Below, one piece after another: positions 1-5,512 of a DNA stretch of 6,295 nt. The stretch covers positions 1 through 6,295 of the forward strand of contig JAAEPW010000109.1 in assembly GCA_024232355.1 (NCBI GenBank), written 5' to 3'. The DNA comes from Chloroflexota bacterium. Its GTDB lineage: Bacteria > Chloroflexota > Anaerolineae > B4-G1. A program made the position numbers and the translations under genes. The notes below the pieces were generated by a model, which worked only from the letters and a program-made list of their open reading frames with translations, did not search any database and had not been told where the DNA came from. Numbering within the stretch: the first letter of the stretch is position 1; each line of letters opens with the position of its first letter.

Positions 1-554
1 AATTGGGATGGGAGCTCTACATCCCCACCGAGTTTTCCCTCCACGTCTTTGATATGCTCGTGGAGGCGGGCCAGGACGTCGGGTTGGTGTTTGCCGGGTT
101 GCAGGCGCTGGAGACGTTGCGTTTGGAAAAGGCGTATCGCGATTATGGGAACGACGTCGACAACCTGGATACGCCGCTGGAAGTGGGCCTGAGCCGCTTT
201 GTGGATTTCGACAAGCCTGGCGGGTTCATTGGCAAAGAGGCGCTCTTGCGGCACAAGCAGGCTGGAGTCAAGCATCGCCTGGTACAGTTCCTGCTGGAGG
301 ACCCCGAGCCGCTGCTATATCACAATGAAATCATCTACCGGGATGGAGAGATTGCTGGCCGCATCCTGGCGGGCGGTTATGGGCACACGTTGGGCGCGTC
401 GGTGGGGCTGGGTTACGTGGAGAATGAAGAGGGAGTGACCGCCGATTATGTCAAGAGCGGCACGTACGAGATACAGGTGGCGGGCGTGCGTTATCCGGCC
501 AAGGCATCATTGCGACCAATGTATGATCCAAAGAGGACGAGGATCCGTTCCTAA
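1..554 (+). CDS. GcvT-domain protein, C-terminal part (dimethylglycine/sarcosine dehydrogenase-like)
   Basis: The frame is open from the left edge (first full codon at base 3) to TAA at 552-554, so only the last 183 residues are present. The true start lies outside the window. The visible part holds the end of the folate-binding aminomethyltransferase domain (GLQALETLRLEKAYRDYG near residues 32-49, then TPLEVGL and GGFIGKEALL) and the GcvT C-terminal barrel (about residues 90-175, with GHTLGASVGLGYV). The ending, ASLRPMYDPKRTRIR, resembles the YDP...R-R tail of the large FAD-dependent dimethylglycine or sarcosine dehydrogenases rather than stand-alone glycine-cleavage T protein. In that family the N-terminal FAD domain oxidises an N-methyl group and this C-terminal domain passes the one-carbon unit to tetrahydrofolate. 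The next gene starts 25 bp downstream on the same strand, suggesting an operon. GcvT-fold identity is strong. The FAD-dehydrogenase assignment is inferred from the tail alone. Confidence 0.85.
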   Translation, partial: LGWELYIPTEFSLHVFDMLVEAGQDVGLVFAGLQALETLRLEKAYRDYGNDVDNLDTPLEVGLSRFVDFDKPGGFIGKEALLRHKQAGVKHRLVQFLLEDPEPLLYHNEIIYRDGEIAGRILAGGYGHTLGASVGLGYVENEEGVTADYVKSGTYEIQVAGVRYPAKASLRPMYDPKRTRIRS

Positions 555-579
555 AGTGATGTGTGAGGAGAAACTTTAA

Positions 580-1758
580 ATGAAAATCTTGGTGCTAGGT
601 AGCGGGCTTATGGGTCCAGCAGCGGCATTTAATGCAATGTTGGATCCTGCCGTTTCGCAAGTGACACTCTGCGATATGAATCAACAGCAGTTGGACGCCG
701 CACAGGCAAAACTTGTCAGTCTGGAAGGCAGCGAGAAATTATCTACCGTTGCGCTCGACTTACGCGATCGAGAAGCGGCCAGCAAATTGATGGCAGATTA
801 TGATGCCACCGTCGCTGCATTGCCTAAATTTGCCGTTTCCTTGGGTATTCGGGCAGCACTGGCGGCCGGGACGCCCCTGGTGGACTTGGGTTGGTCGCCA
901 AAGACACAAGTAACGGACATCAAACAGCAAGCAAAAGCTAGCGGCGCGCTGATCATCCCGGGGTGTGGTGTGGAACCGGGCTTGACAGAGATCGTGGCCC
1001 GGTACCTGGCCGAGAAACTGGACCGAGTGGACGAGATACACATCAAGTGCGGCGGTATCCCCGAAAAGCCAGCCCCGCCGCTGGGCTACAAGATCGTCTT
1101 TGGCGGACGAGAGATGCCACTGAAAGAAAGCGACGCTCGTATTGTTCAAGACGGCACACTCGTACCTGTGCCCCGCTACTCTGGCGCGGAGCAAGTGTTC
1201 TTCCCTGGCGTCGGTGAATGCGAGGCCTGGCACGAGGGCTTTATGCCCTGGCTGATGGACCTACAAGCCCTAAAAGGCCTCAAGCTCGGCACGCAAATGA
1301 CGTGTCGTTGGCCGGGCTATGCCGCCAAAGTGACCGTTCTCAAAGAGATGGGACTGTTTAGCCAGGAACCGGTCGATGTAGATGGAGTTCCGGTTGTGCC
1401 CAAAAAGTTGCTGGATGCACTGCTATATCCCCACGTCAAGTTGGAAGAGGGCGAGCGAGACATCACGCTCTTCCGCGTGGAGGCAGCGGGCGAACAAGAC
1501 GGATACCCACGCCGGTACAAGGTCGAGATGGTAGATCACTACGATGAGGTGCTGGGTTTCACTTCGATGGCCCGTACCACGGCCTTTACGGGCGCAATCG
1601 TGGCCCGTATGATCGCGCGCGGCGATATCAAGGCTACTGGTTTCCTCATGCCCGAACAGGTTGTTGTTGGGCCGTTATTCGATACACTGCTAGACGAGCT
1701 AGCCGCCGTGAACGTTCAACTTGAAATAACGACAAAAAAGACAAAAGCTTTAAACTAG
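580..1758 (+). CDS. Saccharopine dehydrogenase-like NAD(P)-dependent oxidoreductase (Lys9 family)
   Basis: A complete 392-residue protein starting at ATG 580, with GAGGAG at 565-570 nine bases upstream, and ending in TAG. The N-terminus is a Rossmann fold: GSGLMG at residues 7-12 after a hydrophobic beta strand, with acidic D32 at the end of the second strand, which usually favours NAD(H). The family signature GCGVEPGLTEIVARYL lies at about 128-143, followed by CGGIPEKPAPPLGYKIVF (about 157-174), where saccharopine reductase and carboxynorspermidine dehydrogenase relatives have GG-P-PLGYK. The C-terminus carries SMARTTAFTGAIVARMIARG and then G-MPEQVV, also typical. Family members make or cleave a secondary amine joining an amino acid to an oxo acid or aldehyde. 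The substrate cannot be read from the sequence. Proximity to N-demethylation genes suggests catabolism of an amino-acid-derived amine rather than lysine synthesis. Family membership is secure; the substrate is open. Confidence 0.88.
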   Translation: MKILVLGSGLMGPAAAFNAMLDPAVSQVTLCDMNQQQLDAAQAKLVSLEGSEKLSTVALDLRDREAASKLMADYDATVAALPKFAVSLGIRAALAAGTPLVDLGWSPKTQVTDIKQQAKASGALIIPGCGVEPGLTEIVARYLAEKLDRVDEIHIKCGGIPEKPAPPLGYKIVFGGREMPLKESDARIVQDGTLVPVPRYSGAEQVFFPGVGECEAWHEGFMPWLMDLQALKGLKLGTQMTCRWPGYAAKVTVLKEMGLFSQEPVDVDGVPVVPKKLLDALLYPHVKLEEGERDITLFRVEAAGEQDGYPRRYKVEMVDHYDEVLGFTSMARTTAFTGAIVARMIARGDIKATGFLMPEQVVVGPLFDTLLDELAAVNVQLEITTKKTKALN

Positions 1759-1772
1759 CAAAAGCTTTGAAC
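1742..1772. repeat. Short direct repeat (period 17 bp) across a stop codon
   Basis: CAAAAGCTTTAAAC at 1742-1755 recurs as CAAAAGCTTTGAAC at 1759-1772: 14 bases with one mismatch, separated by TAG, which is the stop codon of the saccharopine-dehydrogenase-like gene. Each copy contains the palindrome AAAGCTTT. It may be a replication-slippage duplication that created or extended the C-terminal KALN tail, or a small protein-binding site. No hairpin plus U-tract typical of a terminator is visible. Confidence 0.5.
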
Positions 1773-1898
1773 AAACATTACCTTTGACCGAACGTTAATC
1801 AGCGCTTTCTTTGCTGACTATGCAGACGCAGAGGTCAACACGGAAAATCAGTCCTGGCATAATCGTGACCGAATCCTGGCCGACCGGTGAGCGATAAA

Positions 1899-1904
1899 TA
1901 TAAT
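1899..1904 (+). promoter_or_regulatory. Possible -10 box upstream of the first MttB-like gene
   Basis: A perfect TATAAT lies in the AT-rich end of the 162-bp intergenic gap. The hexamer 17 bp upstream (CTGGCC at 1876-1881) is a poor -35 match. Initiation about seven bases downstream would give a very short leader beginning at the AAGGAG ribosome-binding site (1911-1916). The position makes it plausible but unproven; it could equally be the AT-rich context of a ribosome-binding site. Confidence 0.25.
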
Positions 1905-1920
1905 AACTATAAGGAGAAAC

Positions 1921-3366
1921 ATGTACTCAGAAACCCCAGATATTATTTCTTTTCCCACGTCCCTCAAGAGCGAACTGCTATCACAAGCAGAGCTTGAAAC
2001 GCTAAAGGGCGGCACGCTGCAACTGTTGGACGAGGTCGGCGTGCATTTTCCATCCCGCCGGGCGCTAGAGATCTTTGCCGATCACGGCGCCAAGGTGGAT
2101 ATGGATACGGAGATCGTGCGTATCCCGCCGGATTTGGTGCGAAAAGCAATGTCTACCGCGCCGCGCTCTTTTGTGTTGGGCGGGCGCGAGGAGCGATTGG
2201 ATCTGCTGCTGGACGGAAGTCGCTCTTACCTGGCGACCGACGGAACCGGCGTGCACGTGATCGATATGGAGACGGGCGAGATGCGCGAATCGCGCAAGGC
2301 CGACGTGGAGATGATGGCGCGGGTGTGCGACGCGCTGCCCATGATCGGCTTTTATTGGCCGATGGTCAGCGCACAGGACTATGGCCGCACCGCGCCGCTG
2401 CACCAATGCCACGCCGGACTGACAAACACGCTCAAGCACGTGCGCGGCGGGATGACGGTTCCGCCGAAATTGGCCCCCTACGTGGTCGAGATGGTGACGG
2501 CGGTGACGGGCAGCGCTGAGGCGCTGCGAAAGCGCCCCCCCATCTGTGCCAACTTTTGCACTATCGCGCCGCTGTCGCAGGACGAGCACAGCATTGAGAA
2601 CGCGCTGACTTATGCCGAGGCGGGCATCCCGATGAGCTTTATGGCTATGCCAACGATGGGCTCCACCGCCCCAGCCACGCCGTTGGGCGCGTTGGTGATG
2701 GGCGACGCCGAGGTGGTCAGCGGGATGGTGCTGATCCAATTGGCATATCCGGGCGCGCCTGTGTTCCACTCGAACTATGTCTCGTTGATGCACCCCCGCA
2801 CCGGCGGTTACATCGCCGACCTGCCGATCCCGTTGAGTTGGATGGCGGTTCAGATGGCCCACGCCTGGGGGGTTCCCAGCCTGGGCGGCGGCAGTGTAAG
2901 TGTGGACGCACCCGAGATCGATTGGGAAGCGGGCCTGGACACCGGCTCTGGCGCGATGATGACCCCGTTCTACGGCGGCGAGGTATGCGGCTATCTGGGG
3001 CTGACGGGCAGTTCGATGGTCTTGCGCCCCGAGTTTATGATCTTGCAGCACGAGATGTGCCGCGCCGCTTATGACGAGTTGCACGGATTCGAGTTCGACG
3101 AGGCGGACATGGCGCTGGACGTGGTCGCCAAGGTGGGGCCGCGCGGCCATTTCCTGTCGCAAAAGCACACCCGCAAGCACATCCGTGATTTTCGGTTGAC
3201 TTCGCTCGAGTACGAGGACGCCAACGGCAACCCTCGCGACACGCAAGAGGTGGCTTTGGAAAAGTTCAAGCATCTCAACGAGACGCATCACCCGGAGCCA
3301 TTGCCGGATGAGGTGTTGGCAGAGTTGGATCGGATTCTGGCGGCGGCGGAACGGGTGGTGGAGTAG
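1921..3366 (+). CDS. MttB-family (trimethylamine methyltransferase-like) corrinoid methyltransferase, non-pyrrolysine
   Basis: A complete 481-residue protein with ATG at 1921, AAGGAG at 1911-1916, and a TAG stop. It reads as an MttB-superfamily TIM barrel over its full length (archaeal MttB is about 495 residues). Landmarks are ATDGTG (105-110), GFYWPMVSAQDY (143-154), CTIAPL (213-218), the glycine-rich GSTAPAT (247-253) and the C-terminal VGPRGHFLSQKHTRKHIRDF (405-424), which closely matches the conserved GHFL-HT-H-R motif. There is no internal TAG, so this belongs to the non-pyrrolysine branch, whose characterised members (for example glycine betaine methyltransferase MtgB) move a methyl group from a quaternary amine to a cobalamin protein. 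The substrate cannot be inferred here and no corrinoid protein is in the window. A fluoride channel gene follows after 32 bp. A second paralogue begins at 5513. Confidence 0.92.
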   Translation: MYSETPDIISFPTSLKSELLSQAELETLKGGTLQLLDEVGVHFPSRRALEIFADHGAKVDMDTEIVRIPPDLVRKAMSTAPRSFVLGGREERLDLLLDGSRSYLATDGTGVHVIDMETGEMRESRKADVEMMARVCDALPMIGFYWPMVSAQDYGRTAPLHQCHAGLTNTLKHVRGGMTVPPKLAPYVVEMVTAVTGSAEALRKRPPICANFCTIAPLSQDEHSIENALTYAEAGIPMSFMAMPTMGSTAPATPLGALVMGDAEVVSGMVLIQLAYPGAPVFHSNYVSLMHPRTGGYIADLPIPLSWMAVQMAHAWGVPSLGGGSVSVDAPEIDWEAGLDTGSGAMMTPFYGGEVCGYLGLTGSSMVLRPEFMILQHEMCRAAYDELHGFEFDEADMALDVVAKVGPRGHFLSQKHTRKHIRDFRLTSLEYEDANGNPRDTQEVALEKFKHLNETHHPEPLPDEVLAELDRILAAAERVVE

Positions 3367-3398
3367 AGGGGGAGCGATTCGTGTAGGAGAGGTCAGCA

Positions 3399-3782
3399 AT
3401 GTACAGAGTGTTTTGGGTTGGGTTTGGCGGTTTCGTAGGAGCGATTCTGCGCTACTTGGTCGCTGGATGGGTCCAACGCTGGACAAAGGGCCTGACATTT
3501 CCTCACGGAACGTTGGCCGTCAATCTGATGAGCTGTTTTGTCATCGGCTTGCTTTCGCATTTGCTGGAAAGCCGGGGCGCTTTTAATGTTGAATCTCGCT
3601 TGTTCGTTTTCACCTGTCTGCTGGGCGCGTTTACGACTTTTTCGACGTTTGGGAACGAGACGCTGAATCTTTTTCGTGAGGGCGACGCCTCGTTCGCTTT
3701 GCGCAACATTAGCGTACACGTCGTGTTGGGCCTGGGGATGGTGTGGGCGGGCCGCACGCTGGCCGAACTGGTTTGGAGGTGA
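3399..3782 (+). CDS. crcB: Fluoride ion channel CrcB/FluC
   Basis: A complete 127-residue small membrane protein that exports fluoride as a dual-topology dimer in the cytoplasmic membrane. Four hydrophobic segments are visible at about 4-24, 35-56, 66-88 and 103-124. Signature motifs are GGFVGAILRY (10-19), GTLAVN (37-42, with pore asparagine N42) and GAFTTFSTFGNE (76-87, holding the TM3 break and pore phenylalanines F81 and F84). The usual glycine of the VNxxG motif in TM2 is S45 here. ATG at 3399 follows AGGAGAGG (3385-3392). Only 32 bp separate it from the upstream MttB-like stop, so it is probably translated from that transcript. The gap is too short for a fluoride riboswitch aptamer. Family identity is firm; its link to methyl transfer is unknown. 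Confidence 0.93.
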   Translation: MYRVFWVGFGGFVGAILRYLVAGWVQRWTKGLTFPHGTLAVNLMSCFVIGLLSHLLESRGAFNVESRLFVFTCLLGAFTTFSTFGNETLNLFREGDASFALRNISVHVVLGLGMVWAGRTLAELVWR

Positions 3783-3955
3783 GAGATGATGCTGCCAGTT
3801 AGGGGTGGATGATGATTGTAGTGGTTAACATTTGTATGGCTAGATGTTGATGAATCCTGTTCTCGATCTCGCTACTCGCACAACGGGTGAGGCACCACCA
3901 TCAAATCAGCAACAAGAGAATGCTAGGTAACAGTGATAACGTTTAAGGAGCAATA
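3783..3955. other. AT-richer intergenic region, left flank of the foreign-looking island
   Basis: These 173 bp lie between the fluoride channel gene and the HNH gene. Base composition falls here relative to the left part of the window. I see no convincing terminator hairpin, tRNA or terminal inverted repeat. A 28-codon frame (ATG 3844 to TAA 3928-3930) has no Shine-Dalgarno site and is not called. The only clear signal is AAGGAG at 3945-3950, five bases before the ATG of the next gene. Confidence 0.5.
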
Positions 3956-5104
3956 ATGTCATTCCCACGTCAGGTGGCAACGAAAGCTCTTCTCGACTGC
4001 GCAAGGTGCTGTTGTATATGTCACAAGTTCTGTGGTCCTAGAATGGAACTGCATCATATTGTGGCAAAGGCTGATGGTGGAGAAGATACGTATGATAACT
4101 GCATACCTTTATGTCTCAACTGTCACGCTGAAGTGAGAGCATATGACCCCAAGCATCCAAAAGGCAGAAAATATACCATCAATGAACTACGGGGGCATAG
4201 GGATAGATGGTACGAGAAAATGTGTCTTGATCATATGCTGGGCCTGAACTTGGCTGGTACAGATATTTCAAATGAAGTAGCTCGAGTATTAGCGACTCGT
4301 TTTGACCTTGATGAGTATCTCGTGCGTATGATTTACTCCAATGTTGAGGGAGATTGCAGTAACTTTGTGGCCGGAAACATATCGGCGAGGGAGCTCGTCG
4401 AGCATTTTGCAAGCCGTGGTCGCCTCCCTCAACTTGTCGAGTATTGCAAACAACTGCGCCCCGACATCTTTTGGGATGGGGTTATTAGAGCAGGTCAAGG
4501 GATTCAGCTTGACCAGTTTAGTAGTGATGTGCTGGGTACGAGAATATACAGGCCACCTCTATTTAGCAAGATTTCAATGGGGTCACCATTTTTATGGTTA
4601 CATGCCATTGATAAGAATAACTCACAAAGGTCATTTAAGGGGCCACGAGCTCATCCACTTACACCCGATTTTGGTGCTCGTTTCGAGTTCGATATAACAA
4701 ATCCAAACGAGATGGATTTGCGTCTTGGTGATTTTTGGATAAGGTTAGTGGAGTTTGTTGATGTCGATTTCGTTGATATTTGGGCAAGGGGTATGGGGGG
4801 AGGGCATCAACTACGCAAGTTTGATTGTGAGCTTGAGCCTCAAGCTGGCGACTACAGATGTAGTAAAATATCGGAGGGATTTGACTATATACGATTGTCC
4901 TTTGGGGAAATGGAAGCCTTTTCTATTGAGATAGCTGTAAAAGCTCAAGGGCTTTATCGGTTTACAATTGGAACGGAGTATTCAGTTGGAGGGCAGGTGG
5001 AGAAGATCGAGTCAGAGAATATCATAGAACTGGGTTTCTTTGATTCTAGCCAGCACCAAGTTCGCCGTACTCACGCGCCACTGGAAGACTATGAGCGTAT
5101 GTGA
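3956..5104 (+). CDS. HNH endonuclease with EAD1-like effector-associated domain and unknown beta-rich C-terminus
   Basis: A complete 382-residue protein; ATG 3956 follows AAGGAG (3945-3950) at good spacing and the stop is TGA. Residues about 15-60 form an HNH nuclease with its zinc knuckle: C19-x2-C22, H33-H34 (H34 the likely general base), N48, and C53-x2-C56-H57. All catalytic and zinc positions appear intact, so activity on DNA is likely. Residues about 103-172 are helical and end in RELVEHFASRGRLPQLVEYCKQLRPD, which strongly resembles the close of effector-associated domain 1 (pattern L-a-a-GRL-eLv-a-r--nP), a death-like adaptor domain that links effectors to NTPase-based conflict systems. 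Residues about 190-382 alternate hydrophobic and polar residues and look like one or two beta sandwiches (for example FEFDITNPNEMDLRLGDFWIRLVEF, GLYRFTIGTEY); I do not recognise them. Codon use is AT-rich, unlike its neighbours, suggesting transfer. HNH is secure, EAD1 moderately so. Confidence 0.85.
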   Translation: MSFPRQVATKALLDCARCCCICHKFCGPRMELHHIVAKADGGEDTYDNCIPLCLNCHAEVRAYDPKHPKGRKYTINELRGHRDRWYEKMCLDHMLGLNLAGTDISNEVARVLATRFDLDEYLVRMIYSNVEGDCSNFVAGNISARELVEHFASRGRLPQLVEYCKQLRPDIFWDGVIRAGQGIQLDQFSSDVLGTRIYRPPLFSKISMGSPFLWLHAIDKNNSQRSFKGPRAHPLTPDFGARFEFDITNPNEMDLRLGDFWIRLVEFVDVDFVDIWARGMGGGHQLRKFDCELEPQAGDYRCSKISEGFDYIRLSFGEMEAFSIEIAVKAQGLYRFTIGTEYSVGGQVEKIESENIIELGFFDSSQHQVRRTHAPLEDYERM

Positions 5105-5137
5105 GTATTGTGTTTAAGAAAAAACTCGGGAGATAAA

Positions 5138-5266
5138 GTGTACGCACTCTGCGTAACCATACACGTCAAAGCAAGCAACGTCCAAGAATTCTTCGCCGCC
5201 ACACGCGGTCTGGCCCGCCCGCGTGAACGAATACGCTGCACGAGTATCATTTTTGGGGATATGTAG
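5138..5266 (+). pseudogene. Truncated ABM-domain (quinol monooxygenase-like) protein remnant
   Basis: A GTG at 5138, preceded by GGGAG at 5128-5132, opens a 42-codon frame ending in TAG 5264-5266. The first 24 or so residues, MYALCVTIHVKASNVQEF and then FAATRG (initiator read as Met), match the start of antibiotic-biosynthesis-monooxygenase (ABM, YgiN/LsrG-type) proteins: a first beta strand with V-I-VK followed by a helix of the form V-eF-aat--nar. These proteins are normally about 95-105 residues and continue with EPGN-R-D-lq. Here the sequence after residue 25 loses that pattern and soon stops, and tandem repeats follow directly. The likeliest explanation is decay by frameshift or truncation. 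A short chance frame cannot be excluded, but the ribosome-binding site and the N-terminal match argue against it. Confidence 0.5.
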
Positions 5267-5279
5267 TCGCTATACGGGG

Positions 5280-5447
5280 TCATCAAGCAGGAAGGAGACC
5301 TCATCAAGCAGGAAGGAGTGCTCACGAGGTAGGAAGGAGACCTCACGAGGCAGGAAGGAGTGCTCACGAGGCACGATATAGCCCTCGCGAGGCACGATAT
5401 AGCCCTCACGAGGCGCAGTATAGCCCTCGTCAAGTGGAAAGATGAGC
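5280..5447. repeat. 21-bp tandem repeat array (seven units plus one degenerate)
   Basis: Units start at 5280, 5301, 5322, 5343, 5364, 5385 and 5406, each exactly 21 bp, with a diverged eighth at 5427-5447. Each begins TCA(T/C)(C/G)A(A/G)G or close to it. Units 1-4 carry AGGAAGGAG and alternate ACC, TGC, ACC, TGC at their ends, a 42-bp higher-order period. Units 5-7 switch to a TATAGCCC ending. Copies are contiguous with no spacers, so this is a minisatellite and not CRISPR. Since 21 is a multiple of three, every frame gives heptapeptides; the minus strand reads GYIVPRE, HSFLPRE, VSFLPRE and variants. It sits 66 bp upstream of the second MttB-like gene. Confidence 0.9.
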
Positions 5448-5512
5448 GTCAAAGAACCATCTTTTATTAGCGAGTTCAAGTAAATCAGATTTTTATTCCG
5501 GGAGGTCAAACA

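Noticed and set aside
1799..1817. TCAGC...GCTGA inverted repeat as a terminator
   Set aside because: Only a 5-bp stem with a 9-base loop and no following T tract.
3364..3366. TAG at the end of the first MttB-like gene as a pyrrolysine codon
   Set aside because: Pyrrolysine in archaeal MttB is internal (near residue 334). This TAG follows the complete conserved C-terminus at residue 481, and readthrough gives unrelated sequence.
2065..3498. Long minus-strand open frame (477 codons) opposite the first MttB-like gene
   Set aside because: It is the antisense shadow of a GC-rich gene; the translation is rich in H, R and Q with no recognisable domain, while the + strand is a full MttB-family protein.
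3844..3930. 28-codon frame starting ATG upstream of the HNH gene
   Set aside because: No Shine-Dalgarno sequence, an in-frame stop immediately before it, and no recognisable similarity.
5089..5433. Second minus-strand frame across the repeat array and the ABM remnant
   Set aside because: It lies in another frame of the same repeats and antisense to the ABM-like coding; no family resemblance.
5280..5447. CRISPR array
   Set aside because: The 21-bp copies are directly contiguous with no unique spacers, and no cas gene is present.
5442..5483. 13-codon leader-type frame upstream of the second MttB-like gene
   Set aside because: No properly spaced ribosome-binding site and no attenuator structure visible; probably chance.
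5270..5509. Minus-strand frame encoding heptapeptide repeats (GYIVPRE, HSFLPRE and similar)
   Set aside because: It starts at TTG without a ribosome-binding site, and the 21-bp period keeps frames open by itself. It is reported as a repeat, not a gene.
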